From Catellatospora bangladeshensis (GTDB lineage Bacteria > Actinomycetota > Actinomycetes > Mycobacteriales > Micromonosporaceae): 50,162 nucleotides of DNA. The notes beneath the pieces were generated by a model that did not search any database, was not told the origin of the DNA, and saw only the letters and a list, made by a program, of their open reading frames with translations. How positions within the stretch are numbered: position 1 is the first letter of the stretch; each line of letters begins with the position of its first letter. Where the stretch lies: NCBI RefSeq assembly GCF_016862575.1, contig NZ_BONF01000062.1:1-50162 (forward strand). Direction: 5' to 3'. Shown here piece by piece: positions 20,024 through 26,908 of this stretch. Both the position numbers and the translations under genes were made by a program.

Positions 20024-20066
20024 GCCTGCGCATCAACTGCGATCCCGGTCCAAACGGGACGTCATC

Positions 20067-20072
20067 TAGGCT
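20067..20072 (+). promoter_or_regulatory. -10-like TAGGCT 7 nt before the SRPBCC start
   Basis: TAGGCT, then CGCCGGC, then ATG at 20080, with no Shine-Dalgarno. This spacing predicts a leaderless transcript. The -35 region is not clear. Confidence 0.45.
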
Positions 20073-20079
20073 CGCCGGC

Positions 20080-20550
20080 ATGACCGCAGTCCGCCTGGCC
20101 CACTCGTGGCGCGTCGATGCCGCACCCGAGACGGTGTTCGCGCACCTGTCCGACCCGTACAGCTACCTCGGGCTGTCGCCGCTGCTCGTCGAGGTCCGCG
20201 ACGTGCGTCCCGGCGCCGACGAGCAGGGGCCGCTGACCGACTACGTCGCCGTGGAGCGGTTCCGGTTCCTGGGCGTGCTGCGCTGGGACAACCCGATCCG
20301 GGTGCGTATGCGTGCCACCGCGCCCGGTCTGGTGCGGCAGAGCGTGGTCAGCCCCGGCGGGGTGCGTCTGGAGTCGACGGTGCGGCTCACTCCCGACGGC
20401 GAGGGCACCCTGGTCGATGAGGAGATCGAGCTGACGGCCGCCGCCCCGCTGCGCCGGTTCGCCGCCGGCCAGGCGCGCTCCGTGCAGCTGCACCGGGCCG
20501 GAGAACTCACGCGACGGATGGCCCGGCCCGGCCCTAGTCTGGCGGCGTGA
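20080..20550 (+). CDS. SRPBCC-family protein
   Basis: A 156-residue protein: AHSWRVDAAPETVFAHLSDPYSYLGLSPLLVEV opens the START-like fold and LVDEEIELTAAAPLRRFAAGQARSVQLHR forms the C-terminal strand and helix. It resembles polyketide cyclase/dehydrase-like proteins of unknown role. The stop overlaps the next start (GTGA), so it is cotranscribed with an ankyrin protein. Confidence 0.85.
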   Translation: MTAVRLAHSWRVDAAPETVFAHLSDPYSYLGLSPLLVEVRDVRPGADEQGPLTDYVAVERFRFLGVLRWDNPIRVRMRATAPGLVRQSVVSPGGVRLESTVRLTPDGEGTLVDEEIELTAAAPLRRFAAGQARSVQLHRAGELTRRMARPGPSLAA

Positions 20551-20963
20551 ACCGGCGCCGTGCCAAGAAACTCGCCCACCGGCTGGTGATCGCCGGTCTG
20601 ACCAGCGATACCGCCGCCGCGGCCAGGCTGCTGCGCGCCGGAGCCGATCCCGACCGGCCCAACGCCGAGGGCACGACCCCGCTCTACCAGGCCGCGGTGC
20701 ACGGCGTGGCCCCGATCGTCGCGCTGCTGCTCGCCGCGGGCGCGACACCGGACCTGGAGAGCGGGCACGGCACCGAGGGCACGCCGCTGTGCGCCGCCGC
20801 CCTCTGGGCGCACGACGACGTGGTACGCGAGCTGCTCGCCTACGGCGCGGACCCGGAGCTGCGCGAAGACGGCGGCACCGGCCACACCCCGCTGGACTGG
20901 GCACGCCACTTCGGCCACACCGAGACGATCCGGCTGCTCGAAGCGGCTCGGCGTCTCAGCTGA
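20547..20963 (+). CDS. Ankyrin-repeat protein
   Basis: A 138-residue protein made of three to four ankyrin repeats: AAAARLLRAGADPDRPNAEGTTPLYQAAVHG, VAPIVALLLAAGATPDLES..GTPLCAAALWA, HDDVVRELLAYGADPEL..GHTPLDWARHFG and HTETIRLLEAARRL. The basic N-terminus MNRRRAKKLAHRL is not a signal peptide. It probably mediates protein contacts, maybe with the SRPBCC partner whose gene it overlaps by 4 nt. Confidence 0.92.
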   Translation: MNRRRAKKLAHRLVIAGLTSDTAAAARLLRAGADPDRPNAEGTTPLYQAAVHGVAPIVALLLAAGATPDLESGHGTEGTPLCAAALWAHDDVVRELLAYGADPELREDGGTGHTPLDWARHFGHTETIRLLEAARRLS

Positions 20964-21058
20964 CGGCCCACGGCGGCCACCCGCCCCGCCTGGTGGCGCG
21001 GCCTTTCCGGGTAGCTCGCCGGCCCGCCCGGGGTCTCTGCGGCGGCGTGGCGGCCGAA

Positions 21059-21119
21059 GATCGCTATCTCGTGTCAAGATCTGCGGTCAGACCGCAGATC
21101 TTGACACGAGACGCCGATC
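21059..21119. repeat. Type B 61-bp palindromic element, copy B2
   Basis: The core has 22-bp perfect arms (21067-21088 and 21090-21111) around a single A; with outer GATC ends the length is 61 bp. It is the most perfect of the five copies. It lies between convergent genes (stops at 20963 and 21149). Confidence 0.92.
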
Positions 21120-21148
21120 ATCCCCACCCGCGACGAGACCCGGCACCG

Positions 21149-21577
21149 TCAGCGGGCGGCCACCTCGGCGAGCATTGCCGCGACGTGTGGATCGCCGCCG
21201 CTCTGCGTGAGGTCGTCGGCGAACACCGCGATCGCGTGCTCGTCCTCGCCCAGCTCCGCGCGCAGCGACTGCCACGCCCACAGGTTCGGGTGCGGGATCG
21301 AGGTGCACGCGTTGGCGGGGGCGAGCATCGTGATCGCGCGGTCCAGCTCGGCGGGGGAGAGGCGGTAGGAGGCCGGGCCGCTGACGTGGCCCACGACCGT
21401 GCCCAGCACCACGGCGGGCAGGAAGCCGTCCCCCGCGGCGATGCGCGCGAACTCGGGCCTGCCCTCCACCAGCCGCGCGATCCCGAACGCGGCGGGCCGC
21501 CGCCAGCCCGGAACCGCCGCCTCGAACCTGTCCCGGGCCGCGTCGATCTCCGCGATGGTGCTCCACTGCTCGCTCAT
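21149..21577 (-). CDS. Conserved-looking hypothetical protein
   Basis: A 142-residue protein from the ATG at 21577 (MSEQWSTIAEIDAARDRFEA). No domain is recognised. It is mostly helical with a normal amino acid balance (RPAAFGIARLVEGRPEFARIAAGDGFLP..., NACTSIPHPNLWAWQSLRAEL, HAIAVFADDLTQSGGDPHVAAMLAEVAAR), no signal peptide and no membrane segment. It starts 7 nt after the 2H phosphoesterase stop and is the last gene of that operon. Confidence 0.7.
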   Translation of the reverse strand: MSEQWSTIAEIDAARDRFEAAVPGWRRPAAFGIARLVEGRPEFARIAAGDGFLPAVVLGTVVGHVSGPASYRLSPAELDRAITMLAPANACTSIPHPNLWAWQSLRAELGEDEHAIAVFADDLTQSGGDPHVAAMLAEVAAR

Positions 21578-21584
21578 CAGCGGA

Positions 21585-22229
21585 TCATGGCACGCCCGCC
21601 GGGGCGAGCGGGATGCGGGCCACGGGGGTCCAGTGGTACGAGGCGGTGCGCAGGTCCTGGGTGACGTCGAGCAGGTGCACGGCGCGCACGGTGAGGGCGG
21701 CATGGCTGGGGCGGACCTGCTGGCGCAGGGCGGCCTGGACCCGGCCGGAGTCGCCGGTGCCGGTGGCGTAGGCGAGGGTCAGGTGGCCCGGCATCGCCTC
21801 GTACGCGACCGCCTCGGACCCGAGCACGCCGGAGATCGCATCCCGGCAGCGGGCGTGCACCGTGTGCAGCGGCTGTCCGGGCAGGTCACCGTCGAGATCG
21901 GCCAGCACGACGGTGACGCTGGCCAGCGCCGATCCGGCGGTGAGGGTGAACGCGGGCACGTCCGCGAGCGCCTCGGTGAGCCGGTCGGTGAGCTTGGCGC
22001 GTTCGCCGGGGCCGATCTCGGCGGCGGGGATGCCCATCACCGGCTGGACCGTGACGTGCAGCCACGGGTCGGGCACGGGCGCCAGGAACGGGAACGGCGC
22101 CATCGCCGCCCGGCAGCCGTGCACCAGCCGGGCCAGGTCACGGTCCTGTGCGAAGTCCGGCAGCAGGTACACGTGCAGCCGGGTCCAGCCCGCGGGCCAG
22201 ACCCGCCCACCGGTCAGGAAGGGTTTCAC
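21585..22229 (-). CDS. 2'-5' RNA ligase-like (2H phosphoesterase) protein
   Basis: A 214-residue protein with two HxT/S motifs of the 2H phosphoesterase superfamily, PWLHVTVQPVMG and MPGHLTLAYATG, spaced as in the family and each following a strand. Members hydrolyse or form 2'-5' or cyclic phosphodiester bonds; the physiological substrate is unknown here. The GTG start at 22229 overlaps the VOC stop (GTGA), so the two are translationally coupled. The hypothetical gene follows directly. Confidence 0.82.
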   Translation of the reverse strand: MKPFLTGGRVWPAGWTRLHVYLLPDFAQDRDLARLVHGCRAAMAPFPFLAPVPDPWLHVTVQPVMGIPAAEIGPGERAKLTDRLTEALADVPAFTLTAGSALASVTVVLADLDGDLPGQPLHTVHARCRDAISGVLGSEAVAYEAMPGHLTLAYATGTGDSGRVQAALRQQVRPSHAALTVRAVHLLDVTQDLRTASYHWTPVARIPLAPAGVP

Positions 22230-22594
22230 TTCCCGCGCGGCGGCTGCCACAGCTCGAAGCGGTTGTCCTCGGCGTCGTACGCCCAGCCGAACCGCCCGAA
22301 CTCCCCGTCCTCGACCTCGTCGGCGACCTTGACCCCCGCCTCGCGCAGCTGCGCCAGCATGGCGTCCAGGTCGTCCACCCGATAATTGATCATGTATGGC
22401 TGCTCGGGCCGCCCGAGGTAGTCGGAGTCCTGCTCGAAGACCGACCAGGCCGTCGAGCCGCCCGCGTGCCAGCGGAAGGTGAACCCGCCCCACTCGCTCA
22501 CGTCGATGCCGAGATGCTCGGCGTACCAGGCCCGCAGGGCTGCGGCATCGCGGGCGCGGAGGAACACCCCGCCGATTCCGGTCACTCGCTGCAT
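22226..22594 (-). CDS. VOC (glyoxalase/bleomycin-resistance) family protein
   Basis: A 122-residue single-domain VOC protein: GIGGVFLRARDAAALRAWYAEHLGIDVSEWGGFTFRW then YMINYRVDDLDAMLAQLREAGVKVADEVEDGEFGRFGWAYDAEDNRFELWQP. The final Glu of DAEDNRFELW is the usual metal ligand position. First gene of a three-gene operon with a 2H phosphoesterase and an unknown. It has no Shine-Dalgarno; CAGAAT on the minus strand (22601-22606) lies 6 nt before the ATG. Confidence 0.9.
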   Translation of the reverse strand: MQRVTGIGGVFLRARDAAALRAWYAEHLGIDVSEWGGFTFRWHAGGSTAWSVFEQDSDYLGRPEQPYMINYRVDDLDAMLAQLREAGVKVADEVEDGEFGRFGWAYDAEDNRFELWQPPRGK

Positions 22595-22633
22595 TCGGAC
22601 ATTCTGACATGAAAGTCCAGAGAGCGCCGGACC

Positions 22634-22662
22634 TTGGCGGGCGGGCCCGGCGGGAGCATGAT
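22634..22662 (+). promoter_or_regulatory. Promoter for leaderless aldehyde dehydrogenase
   Basis: TTGGCG (22634-22639), 17-bp spacer, CATGAT (22657-22662), 6 nt, then ATG at 22669. There is no ribosome binding site. Confidence 0.45.
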
Positions 22663-22668
22663 GCTGGC

Positions 22669-24201
22669 ATGCTCTCATCGATGATCGACGGCGTTGCGGT
22701 GGCCGGCGGCGCGCGCGTGCAGGACAGCCGCAACCCGGCCGACCTCGCCGACGTGGTCGGGCAGGTCGCGCTCGCCGACGCGGACACCGTGACGGCCGCC
22801 GCCCGCTCGGCGCACGCCGCGCAGCGCGCCTGGGCGGACGTGCCCGCGCCGGTGCGCGGCCAGGTGATCGCGAACATCGGCGCGCTGGTCGAGGCGAACG
22901 CCGAGGCACTGGCCCGGCTGGTCACCCGCGAGATCGGCAAGCCGCTGGCCGAGTCCCGGGGCGAGGTGCAGGAGATCGTGGACACCTGCCGCTTCTTCCT
23001 GGGTGAGGGGCGGCGCCTCTACGGCCAGACGGTGCCCTCGGAGATGCCCGACAAGCAGCTGTTCACCTTTCGCGAGCCGGTCGGCACCGCCATGATCATC
23101 ACGGCGGGCAACTTCCCCGTCGCCGTACCCTCCTGGTATCTGGTGCCCGCGCTGCTGTGCGGCAACACGGTGGTGTGGAAGCCCGCCGCGTACGCGGCCG
23201 TCGCCGCCGACGCGCTCTACCAGCTGTTCGTCCGGGGTGGACTGCCCGCCGGGGTGCTCGACCTGGTGCAGGCCGACGGCCCCGAGACCTTCGCCGGGCT
23301 GTCCGCCGCGCTGGACGCGGGCCTGGTGCAGAAGGTCGGCTTCACGGGCTCGACCGAGGTCGGCCGCGCGATCGGCGAGCTGTGCGGGCGCCACCTGCAG
23401 AGCCCCTGCCTGGAGCTGGGCGGCAAGAACCCGATGGTGGTCACCGAGGACGCCGAGCTGGACCTGGCCGTCGAGGGCGCGCTGTTCGCCGGGTTCGGCA
23501 CCGCGGGCCAGCGCTGCACCTCGCTGGGCACGGTGCTGGTGCACGAGTCGGTGCACGGCGAGTTCCTGCGCCGCTTCGCCGCGGCGACCGCTGCCGCCGC
23601 GATCGGCGACCCGACCCGCGAGGTGCTGTACGGGCCACTGCTGGACGAACGCTTCGCCAGCTCGTACGAGAAGTATCTGGGCTGGATCGAGGGCGGGCAC
23701 CGGGTGCTCGGCGCGTCCGGCCGGATCACCGCGGACAACCCGCGCGCCGGGTTCGTCGGCGACCCGGCGGCCGGCCTGTACTACCACCCGGTCGTCGTGG
23801 ACGGGGTGCGGCCCGGCGACGCCCTGTTCGACAACGAGACGTTCGGCCCGATCGTCGGCGTGACCGCGTACCGCTCCCTGGACGAGGCGATCGACCTGGC
23901 CAACGCCCCCGGCTACGGGCTGTCCAGCGCCATCTACACCACCGATCCGGCCAAGGCGTTCGCGTTCCGCCGCGGCATCGGCGCGGGCATGGTCAGCGTG
24001 AACAACTCCACCTCCGGCGCCGAGGCGCACCTGCCCTTCGGCGGCAACGGCCGCTCCGGCAACGGCAGCCGCCAGTCCGGCATGTGGGTCCTCGACCAGT
24101 TCACCCGCTGGCAGGCGATGAACTGGGACTACTCCGGCCGCCTCCAGAAAGCCCAGCTGGAGGTAGCCGTCCTCCCCGCCGACCTCGACTTCCGTTTGTA
24201 A
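22669..24201 (+). CDS. Aldehyde dehydrogenase family protein
   Basis: About 510 residues of the NAD(P)-dependent aldehyde dehydrogenase superfamily. Visible: the cofactor-binding TAGNFPVAVPSWYLVPALLCGNTVVWKPA, GFTGSTEVGRAIGE, the general base Glu in CLELGGKNPMVV, the nucleophile Cys283 in GTAGQRCTS, and ETFGPIVGVTAYRSLDEAIDLAN with PFGGNGRSGNGSR near the C-terminus. The substrate class is unclear (alpha-aminoadipic semialdehyde or a related aldehyde are possible). The TAA stop is the first bases of a type C element. Confidence 0.94.
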   Translation: MLSSMIDGVAVAGGARVQDSRNPADLADVVGQVALADADTVTAAARSAHAAQRAWADVPAPVRGQVIANIGALVEANAEALARLVTREIGKPLAESRGEVQEIVDTCRFFLGEGRRLYGQTVPSEMPDKQLFTFREPVGTAMIITAGNFPVAVPSWYLVPALLCGNTVVWKPAAYAAVAADALYQLFVRGGLPAGVLDLVQADGPETFAGLSAALDAGLVQKVGFTGSTEVGRAIGELCGRHLQSPCLELGGKNPMVVTEDAELDLAVEGALFAGFGTAGQRCTSLGTVLVHESVHGEFLRRFAAATAAAAIGDPTREVLYGPLLDERFASSYEKYLGWIEGGHRVLGASGRITADNPRAGFVGDPAAGLYYHPVVVDGVRPGDALFDNETFGPIVGVTAYRSLDEAIDLANAPGYGLSSAIYTTDPAKAFAFRRGIGAGMVSVNNSTSGAEAHLPFGGNGRSGNGSRQSGMWVLDQFTRWQAMNWDYSGRLQKAQLEVAVLPADLDFRL

Positions 24202-24248
24202 GGAAGGGCACCTTCTTATCGTTATCCGTAGAGGAAGGGCACCTTCTT
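24201..24248. repeat. Type C element, copy C2, with right arm flipped
   Basis: The left arm AGGAAGGGCACCTT starts at 24201, the last base of the aldehyde dehydrogenase stop. The right half has AAGGGCACCTTCTT at 24235-24248, the reverse complement of what other copies have there, so the arms are direct instead of inverted. The 48-bp length is kept. Confidence 0.85.
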
Positions 24249-24304
24249 AACCGCTCGCGGAAACGGGTGTGCGCGGCGGCGGGGTGAGCTGCGATCGTGT
24301 GACG

Positions 24305-25159
24305 ATGCAGTCGTACCCGCCGCCGTCCGCGCAGACCCTGGCCTGGCTGCGCGAGGCGCTGGGCGTGGCCGTCGCCGCGACGGCGCCGCTGACCGGTGGT
24401 ATCTCGCAGGCCGTCGACGTGGTGGACACCGCCGACGGGCGGCGGTACGCGCTGCGCCGCTGGTGCCGCCCAGGCTGGCAGGCCGACGGCCCGTGGTTCA
24501 CCCCCGAGAACGAGGCGGCGGCGCTGACCTCGCTGTCGGGCACGGGGCTGCCGGTACCCGAGATCGTCGCGCTCGACCCGGCCGGGGCCGAGGCCGGGCA
24601 CCCGGCGCTGCTGATGACCTGGCTGCCGGGGGAGATGCTGCCCAGCGCCACCCACCGCGACGCCGCCGTCCCGCCGCCCACCCCGGACATGCTCGCCCGG
24701 CTCGTCGAGGCGGCCCACGCGATCCATGCCGTGGACGGCCGCGGCGTGGCGCCGTTCGAGCCGTACGTGGTGCTCGCCGAGGCCCGTCCGCCGGCCGCGA
24801 GCACCCGTCCGGAGCTGTGGGAACGCGCGATCGCGGCGGGGCTCGCGGCACCCGCCCCGGCACGGACCACCCTGGTGCACCGCGACTACCACCCCGGTAA
24901 CACGCTGTGGCGGGACGGGACGCTCACCGGCATCGTGGACTGGACCAACGCCTCCCGCGGAGCGCCCGGCTACGACTTCGGCTACCTGCGGGTCAACCTG
25001 CTCATCACCTACGGCCAGGAGTACGCCGACTCGCTGCTGCCGCTGCTGGACGGGCAGGACCCGGCCGGCGACCTGGCCGCGTTCCTCGACATGGAGTGGG
25101 AGGGCCCGCACGCCGCGCCGCTCCCGGTGATGGAGTCCTACCTGGAGCGCCTGGTCTAG
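24305..25159 (+). CDS. Aminoglycoside phosphotransferase (APH)-like kinase
   Basis: About 284 residues. Nucleotide-binding N-lobe LTGGISQAVDVVDTADGRRYALRRW, then the Brenner motif LVHRDYHPGNTLW with catalytic Asp and Asn, and the DFG-like GIVDWTNASRGAPGYDFGYLR. Phosphotransferase family members act on antibiotics, choline, homoserine or sugars; the context gives no clue. A resistance role is not supported. The ATG at 24305 has no clear ribosome binding site; an upstream GTG/ATG frame at 24269 is possible. It is flanked by type C elements on both sides. Confidence 0.88.
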   Translation: MQSYPPPSAQTLAWLREALGVAVAATAPLTGGISQAVDVVDTADGRRYALRRWCRPGWQADGPWFTPENEAAALTSLSGTGLPVPEIVALDPAGAEAGHPALLMTWLPGEMLPSATHRDAAVPPPTPDMLARLVEAAHAIHAVDGRGVAPFEPYVVLAEARPPAASTRPELWERAIAAGLAAPAPARTTLVHRDYHPGNTLWRDGTLTGIVDWTNASRGAPGYDFGYLRVNLLITYGQEYADSLLPLLDGQDPAGDLAAFLDMEWEGPHAAPLPVMESYLERLV

Positions 25160-25169
25160 CCGAGGCGTT

Positions 25170-25217
25170 AAGAAGGGCACCTTCCTATACGGAAAGCGTT
25201 AAGAAGGTGCCCTTCCT
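25170..25217. repeat. Type C element, copy C3, overlapping the S41 gene
   Basis: AAGAAGGGCACCTT (25170-25183) and AAGGTGCCCTTCCT (25204-25217), 48 bp in total. Bases 25185-25217 are translated on the minus strand as the C-terminus and stop of the S41 protease. The element directly follows the APH gene. Confidence 0.9.
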
Positions 25218-26153
25218 TATCGCGGTTTGGGCTTCGGTGGCGGAGGGGCCGTCGGTGGCGGCTACCTGTTCCAGGGCGGCGCGGTACGCGGTGGGCAGGG
25301 CGTCGTCGGCGGGGACGGGGAGGTCGGGGACGACGCCGGTGCCCTCCCAGTTGGTGCCGGTGGCGGGGTGGATCGCGCGGGCGACGGGGATGGTCGCTTC
25401 GAGGTGGGGGTGCAGGCGGAAGGCTTCGCGGGGGTGGGCGCCGCCGCGGGTGCGCTCGCCGACCAGGGTGCCGCGGCCGGACTGCTGCACGTCGTAGGCG
25501 AGCGCCTCGCCGCCGGAGAAGGTGGCCGGGCCGGTCAGCACGTAGAGCGGCTTGCTACGGCCGAAGCGGCGGCCGGGCACGTGCGCCGACGTCCACGACT
25601 GGCGTACGCGGTCGGTGGCGCGCTCGTAGGTGCCGGTCAGCTCGACCGGCTCGTGGTCCCACAGGTAGCTCATCAGCAGGGCCACCGCGGACGGCTCGCC
25701 GCCGAGGCAGCCGCGCAGGTCGACGATGAGCGCCCGGGTCGGCGCGAGCAGCGTCAGCGCCGCCGCGTACACGTCGCCGACCAGCGCCGCCGGGAAGATG
25801 AGCGGCTGGATCTCCAGCAGGCCCACGTCGCCGGGCAGGCGCCGGGCGCCCGCGACGCCGCCGCAGGTGCGCTCGGCCCACTCGGCCATCGCCGCGTACT
25901 CCGCCGCCTCGTCCTGCTCGGCCCGCTCCGGCTGGGGCTCGTCGTGGTGCACCAGCCGCAGGTGCAGGTCGCCGTTGACGGCCTGGAGGTCGGCGGTGAC
26001 GGCGGCGGCGAGGGCGGCCGGGTCGGCGGGGTAGCCGGCGGCGGCACCGGCCAGCCGTGCGGAGATGGCGGCGGCGGCGTCGGGAAAGACGTAGTGCTGC
26101 TCGACAAGCGTGCGCAGGCGGTCGATCACGCTGTCCGTCTCGGTCTTCTGCAT
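25185..26153 (-). CDS. S41-family peptidase (tail-specific/IRBP-like)
   Basis: A 322-residue protein without a signal peptide. N-terminal helical domain (VIDRLRTLVEQHYVFPDAAAAISARL...) then the S41 core: VGLLEIQPLIF, ALIVDLRGCLGGEPSAVALLMSYL, and the Ser-containing LTGPATFSGGEALAYDVQQSGRGTLVGERT and AIHPATGTNWEGTGVVPDLPV. It hydrolyses peptides or acts as a degenerate hydrolase. The last residues IRKGTFLTLSV come from type C element C3, which provides the TAG stop, so the native C-terminus has been replaced or extended. The start lacks a ribosome binding site but TTGACG-18-TTCCCT lies 6 nt before the ATG. Confidence 0.9.
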   Translation of the reverse strand: MQKTETDSVIDRLRTLVEQHYVFPDAAAAISARLAGAAAGYPADPAALAAAVTADLQAVNGDLHLRLVHHDEPQPERAEQDEAAEYAAMAEWAERTCGGVAGARRLPGDVGLLEIQPLIFPAALVGDVYAAALTLLAPTRALIVDLRGCLGGEPSAVALLMSYLWDHEPVELTGTYERATDRVRQSWTSAHVPGRRFGRSKPLYVLTGPATFSGGEALAYDVQQSGRGTLVGERTRGGAHPREAFRLHPHLEATIPVARAIHPATGTNWEGTGVVPDLPVPADDALPTAYRAALEQVAATDGPSATEAQTAIRKGTFLTLSV

Positions 26154-26178
26154 GGCACCAGGGAAGCACGCCGTCCGA

Positions 26179-26206
26179 CCAAGCGTCAAGAGTTCTTGAC
26201 GCTTGG
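26179..26206. promoter_or_regulatory. 28-bp palindromic operator with a -35 box on each strand
   Basis: CCAAGCGTCAAGA and TCTTGACGCTTGG are perfect 13-bp arms around GT. Each arm contains a TTGACG -35 element facing outward: 26196-26201 for the + gene (18-bp spacer to CACACT, 26220-26225) and 26184-26189 for the minus-strand S41 gene. The adjacent ArsR-family regulator is the obvious ligand. Confidence 0.75.
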
Positions 26207-26308
26207 GTGCGCCGGGCGGCACACTGGTGTGGGGACGGCAGGTATTGCCTCCGCATCCCCCAGGTTTCGAGCCGTCCGGCAGTACACCCACGGCGCAGGA
26301 GGCGTGAC

Positions 26309-26833
26309 ATGACGAGCGAGGCCGTCGGCGACGGTGACGAGGTGATGCCGGTCAGCGCGGCCGAGCAGCACAAGGCGCTGGCCCACCCGATGCGCCACCG
26401 GCTGCTGTTCGCGCTGGAACGGCCCGCCACGGTCAGCGGGCTCGCCGCGTCCCTGCGTACCAACAAAGGGAACGTCGCCCACCACCTGAAGGTGCTGGCC
26501 GATGCGGGGTTGGTGCGACCGGCCGGGACCCGGACCGTGCGCGGCGGCACCGAGCAGTACTACGCCCGCGCCGCGAAGGCCCTGCATTACACCGGGCCCG
26601 GCGCGGCGGGCACCACCACGGCCGCTTTCCAGGCGCTCGGCGAGGAGATCGCCGCCGCGCAGGACCCGCTGCTGGTGCTGCGGCACCTGCGGCTGACCGA
26701 GGCGCAGGTCCGGGAACTCACCGCGACGCTCACCGCGCTGGCCCGCGACACGCCTGACGCGGGCGACGGCGCGACCCGCTACGGGCTGCTCGTCGGCCTC
26801 TACGAAGCCCCGGGGCCACACAGCCAACAGTGA
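26309..26833 (+). CDS. ArsR-family HTH regulator
   Basis: A 174-residue protein: HKALAHPMRHRLLFALERPATVSGLAASLRTNKGNVAHHLKVLADAGLVRPAGTRTVRGGTEQYYARAAKAL is a winged HTH, followed by a C-terminal helical extension with an effector-domain look. AGGAGG lies 6 nt before the ATG. It is divergent from the S41 protease gene with a perfect palindrome in between, which suggests autoregulation and control of the protease. Confidence 0.92.
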   Translation: MTSEAVGDGDEVMPVSAAEQHKALAHPMRHRLLFALERPATVSGLAASLRTNKGNVAHHLKVLADAGLVRPAGTRTVRGGTEQYYARAAKALHYTGPGAAGTTTAAFQALGEEIAAAQDPLLVLRHLRLTEAQVRELTATLTALARDTPDAGDGATRYGLLVGLYEAPGPHSQQ

Positions 26834-26908
26834 TCTCCCCATCAGCGTTTTCACAGCTTACGGCCGTTGAGGTGTGGAAGTACGCGAGCAAGAGGGGGTA
26901 CGCGGGGG

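Noticed and set aside
24305-25159. Aminoglycoside resistance gene
   Set aside because: Only the broad APH fold is supported; no resistance context or specific subfamily signature.
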